NCBI GenBank assembly: GCA_002709305.1 | Contig: PAQM01000002.1 | Location: 1 to 43,652, forward strand | Direction of reading: 5' to 3' | DNA length: 43,652 nucleotides | Source of the DNA: Crocinitomicaceae bacterium | GTDB lineage: Bacteria > Bacteroidota > Bacteroidia > Flavobacteriales_D > Crocinitomicaceae | In this document: positions 16,365 to 25,731 of the stretch, piece by piece | Layout of the letters: each line of letters begins with the position of its first letter | Numbering within the stretch: position 1 is the first letter of the stretch | Program-made: the position numbers and the translations under genes | The notes under the pieces: model-generated | What the model was told of the DNA's origin: nothing | Database searches by the model: none | The model's input: only the letters and a program-made list of their open reading frames with translations

Positions 16365-17309
16365 ATGAAATATAAGAATAGTAGAAGAAAATTTCTTAGA
16401 AACACATCATTATCGCTACTATCCATTGCCGCTTTTCCATCTGTTGTTAACTCCGCTACTTCTAAGAAAAATGACACAAAAGATTCATGTGACGAAACAA
16501 CATTGGATGCATATGGCCAAGGACCCTTTTATACTGCAAATGCTCCGTTGATTCAAAATAATCAACTTGCAAATATAAATGAAAGTGGAGAAAGAATTAT
16601 TATTAGTGGACAGGTATATAACCTAGATTGTTCTGAGGCTATCCCTAACACAGAAATTGATGTTTGGCATGCTAATAATCTAGGTGAATATGATAATTTT
16701 GGCTACAACCTTAGGGGGAAAACAATGTCAAATAGTCAAGGTTATTACATCTTTGAATCCATTAAACCTGGTTTATATCTTAATGGTTCAACTTATAGAC
16801 CATCTCATATTCATTTTAAAATAACACCACCAGGTTTTAATACTCTTATTACACAACTATATTTTGAAAATGATCCATACATACCTACTGATGCAGCTGC
16901 TTCTATTACTAGCGGACAATATGATGCCACTAATAGAATTATTCCATTAACACAAAATACTAGTGGAGACCTTGAAGGTACTTGGGATATTATTATAAAT
17001 GGAGATGGTATTCCAATTGTTGGAATGAACAACCTTCACCTTAGTAAAGGAATGATTTATAATGCATATCCCAACCCATTTGTTGATGAAATTGAAATCA
17101 ATTATGGTGTTTTTCAAAAGGGAAATGTAAAAATATCAGTACACGACATTAATGGTCAAATGGTAGCAACACTTAATCAAAAGATGTTAGAACCTGAAAA
17201 ATATCAAATAGTTTGGAGGCCACATATTGATTTACCAAAAGGACATTACTTCATTTCAATAGTGATGAACGATATGCAAGTTCACTATATAAAAGTTCTC
17301 AAACAATAA
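16365..17309 (+). CDS. Intradiol-dioxygenase-like protein with Tat signal and T9SS tail
   Basis: The 314-residue protein opens with SRRKFLRNTSLSLLSIAAF, a good twin-arginine signal. The middle matches the protocatechuate 3,4-dioxygenase / intradiol family: LDAYGQGPFYTANAP, GQVYNLDCSEAIPNTEIDVWHANNLGEYDN, GYYIFESIKPG and YRPSHIHFKI. The Fe(III) ligands Tyr, Tyr, His, His are visible (GEY, TYRPSHIHF). About 85 C-terminal residues form a T9SS type A domain (NAYPNPFVDEIEI to GHYFISIV). The family cleaves catechols between the hydroxyls; secreted members in Bacteroidota have unknown substrates. It starts 38 bases after the SDR gene and may extend that operon. Confidence 0.87.
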   Translation: MKYKNSRRKFLRNTSLSLLSIAAFPSVVNSATSKKNDTKDSCDETTLDAYGQGPFYTANAPLIQNNQLANINESGERIIISGQVYNLDCSEAIPNTEIDVWHANNLGEYDNFGYNLRGKTMSNSQGYYIFESIKPGLYLNGSTYRPSHIHFKITPPGFNTLITQLYFENDPYIPTDAAASITSGQYDATNRIIPLTQNTSGDLEGTWDIIINGDGIPIVGMNNLHLSKGMIYNAYPNPFVDEIEINYGVFQKGNVKISVHDINGQMVATLNQKMLEPEKYQIVWRPHIDLPKGHYFISIVMNDMQVHYIKVLKQ

Positions 17310-17316
17310 AGTTTTT

Positions 17317-17739
17317 CTATAATTTCCAACCCTCTATATTAAGCGTTGAATAGGAAGGTGAATAACTTGGTGGCGGAGGTACAACGTCATTAAAAAATGT
17401 AGAATCTGTTAAAGTCCATGAATTTACTCCATTTTCATTAAGCATAAAAATCTGACTAGGGCAAGTATTACAATATTTAATAATTAACTCATATGGATTT
17501 AGACCAATAGAGATAATACCAGTACTATCATTATAATCTGATGAAGAAGACTCAGTATATGTCCATATTGGTGAATAACCTGGTGGAACATTATAGTCGT
17601 AAAAGCCTGAATAAGAATAACTATTAGATTTAAAATTCCAATCGCCGACATATCTTAATCTAGGATCAGTATTAGTAACATCTTCTTTTTGACAAGAAAC
17701 CAAAGTTATAAGAAGTAAAAAATAAAAAAACAGTTTCAT
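17317..17739 (-). CDS. Hypothetical lipoprotein (140 aa)
   Basis: A lipoprotein signal MKLFFYFLLLITLVSCQKED (lipobox LVSC) is followed by a Tyr/Ser/Pro-rich globular region with WNFKSNSYSYSGFYDYN, CNTCPSQIF and a final INGWKL-like strand (NIEGWKL). The pattern of a residual-stress sentence such as RYVGDWNFK resembles small Bacteroidota lipoproteins with lipocalin-like beta folds, but I cannot place it in a named family. It converges with the dioxygenase gene, 7 bases apart. Confidence 0.75.
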   Translation of the reverse strand: MKLFFYFLLLITLVSCQKEDVTNTDPRLRYVGDWNFKSNSYSYSGFYDYNVPPGYSPIWTYTESSSSDYNDSTGIISIGLNPYELIIKYCNTCPSQIFMLNENGVNSWTLTDSTFFNDVVPPPPSYSPSYSTLNIEGWKL

Positions 17740-17837
17740 ATACTATGCATATCCACCTAAATTAATAAAGAAAACAGATTTATTATAGTATTCTAAATAA
17801 AAAAATGAATTTAGTAACACAAATAATTAAATATACT

Positions 17838-18461
17838 TTACCAATCTAAATCTCCCCCATCAATTATTTTCCACAAATAAAGTGAAGCAATTGTTTTGAA
17901 TGGCGACCATCTTTTACTCAACAAATTTGCTTCTTCAAAAGATGGACGATAATCTAATTTATAAACAATCTTCAAAGCATTAAGTAAGCCAATATCTTTA
18001 GCAGAAAAAACATCAAGTCTACCCATTGTAAAAATTAAAAACATCTCGGCAGTCCAAGAACCTATACCCTTAATTTTAGATAAAATTTCAATTATCTCAT
18101 TATCTTTTTTGCTTTTTAAAAATTCATAATTTTTATTTTCTATAAAACTCGTGCTTAATTCTTTTAAATACTCTATTTTCTTGTTACTTACACCCGTATT
18201 TCTTATGTGTTCATTGTTTGTTTTTAAAATAATTTCAGGCTTAATATTTTTAATCAACTTTTTAAATCTGTTATAGGTTTTAGATGCAGATTTAATGCTT
18301 AATTGCTGAAAAATTATATACTTACATAGAGATTCGAAAAAGTCTTGATCAAGCGAATATTTTGGTGGTGAAATTCTATTGATATGAGGGCCTAAAATAT
18401 CATCTTTTGAGAGAAAATTAATGCCTTCTGAATACTTATTAATATTAATTTTTGGATTCAT
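17838..18461 (-). CDS. DNA-3-methyladenine glycosylase II-like (AlkA/HhH-GPD)
   Basis: This 207-residue protein matches the compact HhH-GPD glycosylases: YIIFQQLSIKSASKTYNRF in the N-terminal helical part, the helix-hairpin-helix ILSKIKGIGSWTAEMFLIF, and the catalytic-Asp segment RLDVFSAKDIGLLNAL. Such enzymes remove alkylated purines in base-excision repair in the cytoplasm. It lacks the E. coli AlkA N-terminal beta domain, as is usual for short family members. Start ATG 18461. Confidence 0.88.
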   Translation of the reverse strand: MNPKININKYSEGINFLSKDDILGPHINRISPPKYSLDQDFFESLCKYIIFQQLSIKSASKTYNRFKKLIKNIKPEIILKTNNEHIRNTGVSNKKIEYLKELSTSFIENKNYEFLKSKKDNEIIEILSKIKGIGSWTAEMFLIFTMGRLDVFSAKDIGLLNALKIVYKLDYRPSFEEANLLSKRWSPFKTIASLYLWKIIDGGDLDW

Positions 18462-18508
18462 TAATATTTTAATTATTTAATTTTAATGAAAATTTTTATT
18501 TCAAATAA

Positions 18509-19003
18509 ATGAATAAATTATTACTCATATTCATTATACTATCTCTTTTATTTTCCTGTAAAAACAATAAATCTGATTACGAAAAAAATCTAAATCACTT
18601 CAAAAATCTAATTAAAGAGATTAACAATTACTTTGTAGATCCTTCAAAAGATAGTCTAAAGATATCAAATTATTATACTGAAGATTTTATTTTCTATTCA
18701 TATCCAGCAGGTAATAAAAAAGGAATTAAGACTAGTAAGAATAAATATATTAGTGAACTTAAGCAAATGAAAAAAATGAATATATCAATTAATATTGGCC
18801 ACTCAATTTACTTGCCCGGAATTGATAAAAAAACATATAAACTAAATGGAAGTGTGCGAGTATATTATGGCGCTACCATATCTATTGATACAAAGAATAT
18901 TGATTTTTCTGGTTATCAAACTGTAGACTTTAGAGATGGTAAAATTTCAGGAATTTGGGAATGGGCAGATTATGGTGGTGTAAGTAATGGATTGATGAAA
19001 TAA
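18509..19003 (+). CDS. NTF2-like (SnoaL-type) lipoprotein
   Basis: A signal with lipobox (MNKLLLIFIILSLLFSCKNN) precedes about 140 residues reminiscent of the NTF2/SnoaL fold: an N-terminal helix (LNHFKNLIKEINNYFVDPS), FIFYSYPAGNKKGIKTSKNKYI, and C-terminal strands VRVYYGATIS and YQTVDFRDGKISGIWEWADYGG. Folds of this kind bind small ligands or act as scaffolds. No catalytic residues can be assigned. It is divergent from the glycosylase gene, 47 bases apart. Confidence 0.72.
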   Translation: MNKLLLIFIILSLLFSCKNNKSDYEKNLNHFKNLIKEINNYFVDPSKDSLKISNYYTEDFIFYSYPAGNKKGIKTSKNKYISELKQMKKMNISINIGHSIYLPGIDKKTYKLNGSVRVYYGATISIDTKNIDFSGYQTVDFRDGKISGIWEWADYGGVSNGLMK

Positions 19004-19048
19004 AAAAAAGGGCTAAAGTAGTTTTACCGTAACCCTTTAATTATTAAG

Positions 19049-19122
19049 TGGTCCCACCAGGGCTCGAACCTGGGACCCCCTGATTATGAGTCAGGTGCTC
19101 TAACCAACTGAGCTATAGGACC
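19049..19122 (-). tRNA. tRNA with CAT anticodon (elongator Met or Ile2)
   Basis: On the minus strand GGTCCTA (19122-19116) pairs with TGGGACC (19056-19050), discriminator A at 19049, no encoded CCA. The anticodon stem-loop is CCTGA-CTCATAA-TCAGG, anticodon CAT, and the T arm has GGTTCGAGCC. The first base pair is G-C and the anticodon stem lacks the three G-C pairs, so it is not initiator tRNA. Elongator Met and lysidine-modified Ile2 cannot be separated by eye. Confidence 0.93.
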
Positions 19123-19215
19123 GCTAATTTACGAAATCAAGAATGCAAATATAGTATTACAAAATCGAATTTCAAACTTCATTTTGTAATAAATATCAAG
19201 CGAAAAATGGGTTCG

Positions 19216-20229
19216 TTAAGAAATGATTCGCCCTCGATAAACACCCATGGACAATATTCCAAAAATTATTGAGGCAAAAATCAAATGACTTGTTTGAACA
19301 AGGCCTGGCATATCAGCGTGGGCTAACAATACACCAGAAATTAATTCTATAATTAAAAAAAGAACTGCTAAACGAATAAATTTATACTTCGACAAAATCT
19401 CATTCTTCCATGCAACAAATATTAAAATAGACATAACAAGCCATGAAAAACTTCGGTGAATATAGAATGAAAGTCCTAATCTATCAGTCCAGGATTCTCT
19501 TCCAAAGCCCATTTTTGTTAATTCATCAATAGATTCTCTGACTTGTGTTCCTAAAAACATTTGGTAAAAAACAATAGCAAAACTTGACCAAATCAATATC
19601 AGCATCCATTTAGGATGTCTTTGTTTATTCCTATACTTAGGACTAATTTTATATATAAAATAAATTTGTATTAAAATAATTAATAAAGCCAAAAGCATAT
19701 GAACTGTGATAGTCCAAGGAACTAAATTTGAAGCAACTACAATTGAACCAAACCATGCTTGAATGGCCATTAAAAATAGATTAAAAAGAGATAAAATAAT
19801 TATATTCAACTTTCTATATTTTAATAATAACCATATAAAAACAAACAACATTGAATTTCCTGCAAGAAAACCCAATAATCTATTAATATATTCTATCCAA
19901 GTTTTTCTTCCATTAAAATCTTCCTCGAGACGAAGTGTTGGATCTTTAACTAATTTTTCAGCTGTTTCAGTAAGCCCAATTTTAGATAAAAAACGTGAAA
20001 ATGAATCTATCTTTTTGGATCTTTTTTCAGAATAAATATCCTTGTAATTTAATGGTAATTTCTCATCTGTTGTCGGAGGAATCCACTCTCCAAAACACTT
20101 AGGCCAATCTGGACAACCCATTCCACTTCCTGTAATTCGAACAAAACTTCCAGCTACTACAACTAAATAAATTAATATTAATGTAATCCAATTAAATCGT
20201 ACAAATGCTCTTGAAAATAACATACACAA
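19216..20229 (-). CDS. ctaA: Heme A synthase (COX15/CtaA)
   Basis: The 337 residues form about eight transmembrane helices typical of COX15/CtaA, which oxidises the C8 methyl of heme O to make heme A for cytochrome oxidase. Seen are VAGSFVRITGSGMGCPDWPKCFGEWIPP, WIEYINRLLG, WTITVHMLL, QMFLGTQVRE, FYIHRSFSWL and LAHADMPGLVQTSHLIFA. Three of the four usual heme-ligand His are present (H177, H258, H315); the fourth position, in the ExxxR motif of TM2, is N116 (E113 kept). As I recall, Asn here is common in Bacteroidota homologues. The insert between TM1 and TM2 (about 55-105) is long, also seen in that group. Confidence 0.92.
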   Translation of the reverse strand: MCMLFSRAFVRFNWITLILIYLVVVAGSFVRITGSGMGCPDWPKCFGEWIPPTTDEKLPLNYKDIYSEKRSKKIDSFSRFLSKIGLTETAEKLVKDPTLRLEEDFNGRKTWIEYINRLLGFLAGNSMLFVFIWLLLKYRKLNIIILSLFNLFLMAIQAWFGSIVVASNLVPWTITVHMLLALLIILIQIYFIYKISPKYRNKQRHPKWMLILIWSSFAIVFYQMFLGTQVRESIDELTKMGFGRESWTDRLGLSFYIHRSFSWLVMSILIFVAWKNEILSKYKFIRLAVLFLIIELISGVLLAHADMPGLVQTSHLIFASIIFGILSMGVYRGRIIS

Positions 20230-20269
20230 AGATAATCATTCGTACATTTATATAAACAAAAATTATAAA

Positions 20270-21055
20270 TTGAATATTTGTATTATAGGTTTAGGTTGGT
20301 TAGGTACTCCATTGGCTGAAAAGTTAAAGGAAGATGGGCATACTATTAATGGATCAACTAAAAAAAAAACAAAAAAGAACGCAATTATTAAAAGAGAAAT
20401 TAATGCATTTATATTAGATGTAAGTAAATCTATTTTTATAAATCAACAACAAACCTCAACCATCGATATTATTGTTATTACAATTCCACCTTTAAAAAAA
20501 GAAAATCAAAATTATTACGGAGATAAGTTAATTGAAATTGTAGAACAATTTCCTGAAACATCTAAATTTATATTTACTAGCTCAATTAGCGTTTATGAAA
20601 ACCTTTCTGGAGAATATAATGAAGACTCGAAAAAATTGATTCAATCTTCTCCTATTCTTATTGCTGAAAAAAAATTAAGTGGATTACTGAATTCTAGATT
20701 AACCATTTTAAGGCTTGGTGGATTGGTTGGTTTAAATCGTCATCCAATAAATATTATTCAGGGTAAGAAAAATATTAAGAACCCTAAAGGACTAATTAAC
20801 TTAGTTCATATAAATGATGTTATTAATGCTATTAAAGTCATAATAAAAAAATCACATTTTGGTTATACTTATAATTTAGTAAATCCATATAACCCTGAAA
20901 GAAAGATTTACTACGATAAAATGATAGAAAAATACAATTTACTTCCTGTTAGCTTTGAAAGTTCAAGTAAAATTATCCACAGAAAAATAAATGCTTCAAA
21001 AATCTGTAAAGAACTTGATTTTTCATTTAATACATCAATTAAAAAAATAGAATAA
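20270..21055 (+). CDS. NAD(P)-binding epimerase/dehydratase-like protein
   Basis: The N-terminus has a dinucleotide-binding motif (ICIIGLGWLGTPLAEKLKEDGH), then VITIPPLKKENQNYYGDKLIEI, KFIFTSSISVYE (extended-SDR style SSxxVY) and LGGLVGLNRHPINI. This resembles the YeeZ-like NAD-dependent epimerase group. The classical YxxxK active site is not clear; AEKKLSGLL is the nearest match. The best start is TTG at 20270, just before the Rossmann strand, and no ATG fits. It is divergent from ctaA, with 40 bases between them. Substrate unknown. Confidence 0.78.
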   Translation: MNICIIGLGWLGTPLAEKLKEDGHTINGSTKKKTKKNAIIKREINAFILDVSKSIFINQQQTSTIDIIVITIPPLKKENQNYYGDKLIEIVEQFPETSKFIFTSSISVYENLSGEYNEDSKKLIQSSPILIAEKKLSGLLNSRLTILRLGGLVGLNRHPINIIQGKKNIKNPKGLINLVHINDVINAIKVIIKKSHFGYTYNLVNPYNPERKIYYDKMIEKYNLLPVSFESSSKIIHRKINASKICKELDFSFNTSIKKIE

Positions 21056-21124
21056 CTATCAATATTTTTTTACTTTCACGACACTATTTCCTTAACTTTA
21101 CGTTATACGAATAATTATTCTTAA

Positions 21125-23797
21125 ATGAAGGTTTTTCTTACAATAATATTATCAATAAATATATTCATTACAAATGCATCCCATATTGTTGGTGGAGAAA
21201 TATATTATGACTATTTGGGTAGCAATAATTATCAATTTTATATTTCAGTATATAGAGATTGTTTATCTACCGGAGCTAGTTTTGATAGTCCATTATATTT
21301 AGCTGTCTATAATGAAAATAATTTATTAATTCAAAACATCTCTGTTCCTTACCCTGGAAGTTCAAATGTCCCTATAATATTTAATAATCCTTGTGTAACA
21401 CCTCCATCAAATGTCTGTACAGAAAACGCATTATATACAACTATTATTAACTTACCTCCTTCTCAAGGTGGTTACAACATAACATACCAAAGATGTTGTA
21501 GAGGACCTAATATTTCTAACCTTGTCAATCCTGATGATGCTGGATTTACATTAACATGTCATGTGCCTGGCGGGAATAACTTTATCAATAGCAGCCCTCG
21601 TTTCACAAATTATCCACCATTAGTGCTCTGTAATAATGCAGATTTAATATTCGACCATAGTGCTACAGATCCAGATGGAGATCTATTAACATATTCATTA
21701 ATTACTCCATTTACTGGAGCATCGGGTCTAAACCCATTACCAAATCCAGCTCCACCACCACCATACTCTAATGTAACTTGGAATGGAGGCTTCAATTTTA
21801 CAAACCCTCTTGGGCCTGGGGCATCAATAAATATTGACCCCAATTCAGGCTCATTAAATGCTTCACCGAATCTAACAGGATTATTTGTTGTAGGAATACA
21901 AGTTCAAGAATGGCGTAATGGTGTTGTTATCAATCAAACTGTCCGCGATTTTCTTTTCAATGTATTTAGTTGTCAAGTAGATTTACAAGCAATTCTTCCT
22001 AACCAAGTTGATTTACCTAATTTCACATCATATTGTGATGGACTTACTGTAGATTTTGTTAACAATTCTTTTGGTGGAACAAATTATGCTTGGGACTTTG
22101 GTGTATCAGGTACTAATACTGATATAAGTTCTTCATTTGAACCTACTTTTACATATCCCTCACCAGGTCAATATGAAGTTATGCTTGTTGTAAATCCAGG
22201 TTGGCCTTGTACCGATACAACATATATGGATATTATAATAAATAATCAACTTGATATTTTGTTTACATCAAATGACTCAATGTGTATATTCAATAATAAC
22301 TTTGATTTTATTGGTCCTACAAATACCCTTCCCGGAACAACCTATAATTGGGACTTTGGGCCGAATGCAAATCAAGCAAATGCAACAACTCAAAATGTAA
22401 ATAATATTAGCTTTTCTTCAACAGGTTTTATACCAATAACATTAAATGCTGAATATGGAACTTGTAGTGCATCATATACAGACTCAGTATATATTTTCCC
22501 AGAACCAATATCAGAGATAATTATACCACAAAACATTGAATGTGAAGGCTTATCAATTAATTTCAGTAATAATTCACAAGAATCTACAATATATTCATGG
22601 GACTTTGGTGTTAGTGGAACAAATGCTGATACAAGTAATTTAGAAAACCCGACATTCACATTTCCTGCTTCTGGAACTTACAATATATCATTAATCTCAG
22701 GCTCATCAATTTCTTGTTCTGATACAGCAGTAGAAACTATAATTTTAAATGAAGAGTTAATGGTATCCTTTTCCTCTGAAGATTCACTATGTTTTACTAA
22801 TAATAGCTTCAACTTTGATGGAACTGTAAGCGGTCCCTCTCATGCTATATACACTTGGGATTTTGGAACCAACTCTAATGTTAATTCATCAACAGATATT
22901 GATGTTTCAAATGTTTCATTCTCTATAACAGGATCAATTCCAATTACTTTAACAGGAACTCATGATGATTGTATAGAGAGTGTGACTAATTATATTTATA
23001 TATATCAAGAACCAAGTATTAACTTCTCAAGTATGTCGAATTTTGGATGCGCACCATTTGAAGTTAGATTTATTGACCAAAGCTTTGCAGAAACTGATAT
23101 TCTTTACTCTTGGGATTTTGGAGATGGTAATATTTCTTCAGAACAAAATCCAATCAATACATATATAAACGTTGGTGATTATTCTGTATCTCTAATTATA
23201 GAAACACTATCTGGCTGTATTGACACATTAGACATGACTCAAGAAAATATGATAAGTGTGAAACCAAATCCTGTAGCAGGTTTTTCAAGCAATATGGATA
23301 TTACTGATATCTGCAATAGTTTAATCATATTTAATGATGAATCAATTGGTGCAAACTCACATTATTATATTTTTGATGATTTAAATAACACATCTAATGA
23401 ACAATCACCCCATTATGTTTATCAATCAGGTGGAACACATTACCCAATACAAATAGTTACTAATGAATTTGGTTGTAAAGATTCTATTAGATCTAAAATA
23501 ATTATAGAACCCTATACAATATATGCTCCAAATTCTTTCACACCAGATGGCGATGAATTTAATAATACATTTTTACCTGTAGCTTACCTAGGTTCTTATT
23601 CATGGCATTTAACTATTTTAAATCGTTGGGGAGGAATTATTTTTGAAAGTTACGATAGTAATATTGGTTGGGATGGCACTGCTCCTAATGGTATATTAGC
23701 AGAAGAAGGTATGTACATTTGGAAACTAGAATATACATCTTGTGAACCAGAAAATCCAACTAATATAATTACGGGGCACATAACATTATTAAAATAA
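21125..23797 (+). CDS. PKD-repeat surface protein with T9SS type B (gliding-associated) C-terminus
   Basis: The 890-residue protein has a signal peptide (about 1-18) and an N-terminal SHIVGGEIYYDYLG region typical of this Bacteroidota family, with VYRDC and QRCCRGPNISN. At least five PKD-like modules follow (WDFGVSGTN, WDFGPNANQ, WDFGVSGTN, WDFGTNSN, WDFGDGN), and then the C-terminal type B domain (IYAPNSFTPDGDEFNNTF, LTILNRWGGIIFES, YIWKLEY; about 800-890). It is predicted to be exported by T9SS and held on the surface as an adhesin or structural protein. It is monocistronic, with about 70 bases upstream. Confidence 0.92.
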   Translation: MKVFLTIILSINIFITNASHIVGGEIYYDYLGSNNYQFYISVYRDCLSTGASFDSPLYLAVYNENNLLIQNISVPYPGSSNVPIIFNNPCVTPPSNVCTENALYTTIINLPPSQGGYNITYQRCCRGPNISNLVNPDDAGFTLTCHVPGGNNFINSSPRFTNYPPLVLCNNADLIFDHSATDPDGDLLTYSLITPFTGASGLNPLPNPAPPPPYSNVTWNGGFNFTNPLGPGASINIDPNSGSLNASPNLTGLFVVGIQVQEWRNGVVINQTVRDFLFNVFSCQVDLQAILPNQVDLPNFTSYCDGLTVDFVNNSFGGTNYAWDFGVSGTNTDISSSFEPTFTYPSPGQYEVMLVVNPGWPCTDTTYMDIIINNQLDILFTSNDSMCIFNNNFDFIGPTNTLPGTTYNWDFGPNANQANATTQNVNNISFSSTGFIPITLNAEYGTCSASYTDSVYIFPEPISEIIIPQNIECEGLSINFSNNSQESTIYSWDFGVSGTNADTSNLENPTFTFPASGTYNISLISGSSISCSDTAVETIILNEELMVSFSSEDSLCFTNNSFNFDGTVSGPSHAIYTWDFGTNSNVNSSTDIDVSNVSFSITGSIPITLTGTHDDCIESVTNYIYIYQEPSINFSSMSNFGCAPFEVRFIDQSFAETDILYSWDFGDGNISSEQNPINTYINVGDYSVSLIIETLSGCIDTLDMTQENMISVKPNPVAGFSSNMDITDICNSLIIFNDESIGANSHYYIFDDLNNTSNEQSPHYVYQSGGTHYPIQIVTNEFGCKDSIRSKIIIEPYTIYAPNSFTPDGDEFNNTFLPVAYLGSYSWHLTILNRWGGIIFESYDSNIGWDGTAPNGILAEEGMYIWKLEYTSCEPENPTNIITGHITLLK

Positions 23798-23883
23798 TAT
23801 AATTTATTTAATATAGAATAATACTGCGAATTGATATCAAATAAGTCTAAAGAAGAAAATTCAGAACTAAGTAAATTTAAAAT

Positions 23884-24039
23884 TTACTTCTCTTCCTCAT
23901 CATATATTTTTTTTGGTCTCATTTTTTCAAAGACACTTAACGTAATCCAATATGGGACAATAAATCCTAATAAAAATAATAGCATCCAAAAAGCCATTCC
24001 ACCAACCAAAAGAAAAATAACTATACCAAATATGCTCAT
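23884..24039 (-). CDS. 51-residue two-helix membrane protein
   Basis: On the minus strand ATG 24039 to TAA 23884 encodes 51 residues, with two hydrophobic helices (MSIFGIVIFLLVGGMAFWML and LFLLGFIVPYWITL) and a charged tail, FEKMRPKKIYDEEEK. The amphipathic pattern and charged C-terminus look much more gene-like than the overlapping plus-strand frame, which is basic and polar. Divergent from fumC by 78 bases. No family recognised. Confidence 0.62.
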   Translation of the reverse strand: MSIFGIVIFLLVGGMAFWMLLFLLGFIVPYWITLSVFEKMRPKKIYDEEEK

Positions 24040-24117
24040 GTCTTATTATTTTTGTATTATAATTTATATTAATTAATGTAAAAATAAATAATTAATTGAA
24101 ATAACAAATATACTATT

Positions 24118-25512
24118 ATGGAATATCGTATAGAAAAAGATACAATTGGTGAAATAAAAGTCCCTGCTGACAAATATTGGGGTGCCCAAACTGAACGTTC
24201 AAGAAATAACTTTAAAATTGGACCAACTGCATCAATGCCAATTGAAATAATTTATGCCTTTGCATACCTTAAAAAAGCTGCAGCTCATGCAAATCATGAA
24301 TTAGGAATTCTAAGTAAAGAAAAAAGAGATTACATTTCTATGGCTGCTGATGAAATTATCTCTGGTAAGCTTGATGATCAGTTTCCTTTAGTTATTTGGC
24401 AAACTGGATCTGGCACTCAAAGTAATATGAACGTTAATGAAGTAATTGCAAATAGAGGTCACGTTTTATCTGGCAAAAAAATCGGTGAGGGAGAGAAAAC
24501 ATTATTAGCTAATGATGATGTAAATAAATCTCAGTCTAGTAATGATACTTTCCCAACAGGAATGCATATAGCCTGCTATAAAATGATTGTTGAAAAAACA
24601 ATCCCTAACATTGAAAAATTAAGAGATACACTAGAAAATAAATCTGAAAATTTTAATAATATCGTTAAGATTGGGCGCACCCATTTAATGGATGCAACAC
24701 CTCTTACATTAGGCCAAGAGTTCTCAGGTTATGTTTCGCAATTAAACCATGGTTTAAACGCTCTAAATAATTCACTTTCCCATCTTTCAGAACTAGCTTT
24801 AGGAGGAACCGCAGTCGGAACGGGACTTAACACACCTAAAGGATATGACATTCTAGTTGCAAAGAAAATTTCTGAGTTTACTGGTTTACCATTTATTACT
24901 GCAGAAAATAAATTTGAAGCGCTTGCTGCACACGACGCAATTGTAGAAACTCATGCAGCACTAAAGCAAATTGCAGTATCTATAAATAAAATTGCTAATG
25001 ATATCAGAATGATGGCCTCTGGCCCTAGATCAGGCATTGGAGAAATAATAATTCCTGCTAATGAACCAGGATCTTCAATTATGCCCGGCAAAGTCAACCC
25101 AACTCAAGCAGAGGCTATTACGATGGTGTGTGCGCAAGTTATGGGTAATGATGTTGCTATTACAGTTGGAGGAAGTCAAGGACACTATGAATTAAATGTA
25201 TTTAAACCAATGATGGCATATAACCTTTTACAAAGTGCTGAATTAATTGGTGATGCTTGTCAATCATTTAATATAAATTGTGTAAAAGGAATTGAACCAA
25301 ATAAAAAAAGAATTACAGAATTAGTAAACAATTCTTTAATGTTAGTCACTGCATTAAACACAAAAATTGGATATTATAAAGCTGCAGAAATAGCAAATAG
25401 TGCTCACAAAAATGGTACAACCTTAAAAGAAGAGGCTATTCGCCTAGGGTATATTAATTCTGAGGAATACGATAAATTAGTTGACCCAAAAAAAATGACA
25501 GGTAGCCTATAA
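24118..25512 (+). CDS. fumC: Class II fumarate hydratase
   Basis: This 464-residue protein is full length for Fum[33 protein letters not shown] at the start, [62 protein letters not shown], and the family signature [15 protein letters not shown] with the catalytic Ser loop. It hydrates fumarate to L-malate in the TCA cycle, as a cytoplasmic homotetramer. No frameshift or missing residue was seen. Confidence 0.97.
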   Translation: MEYRIEKDTIGEIKVPADKYWGAQTERSRNNFKIGPTASMPIEIIYAFAYLKKAAAHANHELGILSKEKRDYISMAADEIISGKLDDQFPLVIWQTGSGTQSNMNVNEVIANRGHVLSGKKIGEGEKTLLANDDVNKSQSSNDTFPTGMHIACYKMIVEKTIPNIEKLRDTLENKSENFNNIVKIGRTHLMDATPLTLGQEFSGYVSQLNHGLNALNNSLSHLSELALGGTAVGTGLNTPKGYDILVAKKISEFTGLPFITAENKFEALAAHDAIVETHAALKQIAVSINKIANDIRMMASGPRSGIGEIIIPANEPGSSIMPGKVNPTQAEAITMVCAQVMGNDVAITVGGSQGHYELNVFKPMMAYNLLQSAELIGDACQSFNINCVKGIEPNKKRITELVNNSLMLVTALNTKIGYYKAAEIANSAHKNGTTLKEEAIRLGYINSEEYDKLVDPKKMTGSL

Positions 25513-25533
25513 ATAATTTAAATTTTGAAAATC

Positions 25534-25702
25534 ATGAAGAAAATAAAACTATTAATTATAATATTTTTAACTACAATTAATGCAATTTGCTAATATGACC
25601 ATTTTGTGGAATGAGAGTTACCGTGAAACTAATGCACAAAAATTAAAAGGACATGAAATAACCTTTAACATCGATATAGGAATGACAAATGATGAAAACT
25701 AA
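25534..25702 (+). pseudogene. Probable decayed small secreted-protein gene
   Basis: A signal-peptide-like frame (MKKIKLLIIIFLTTINAIC, 25534-25590) stops at TAA 25591. Directly after, in another frame, ATG 25595 to TAA 25702 encodes 35 residues (MTILWNESYRETNAQKLKGH then EITFNIDIGMTNDEN) of coding-like composition. Reading through the first stop gives only six more codons before TGA. The simplest view is a secreted-protein gene broken by a stop and frameshift. Alternatively these are two micropeptides. It accounts for most of the gap between fumC and the IPExxxVDY gene. Confidence 0.35.
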
Positions 25703-25731
25703 TCTCATTTTGCCTTATCAATAATTCAAAA

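Noticed and set aside
23831-24076. 81-codon plus-strand frame after the PKD protein
   Set aside because: TTG start, basic and polar composition; the minus-strand 51-residue membrane protein explains the sequence better.
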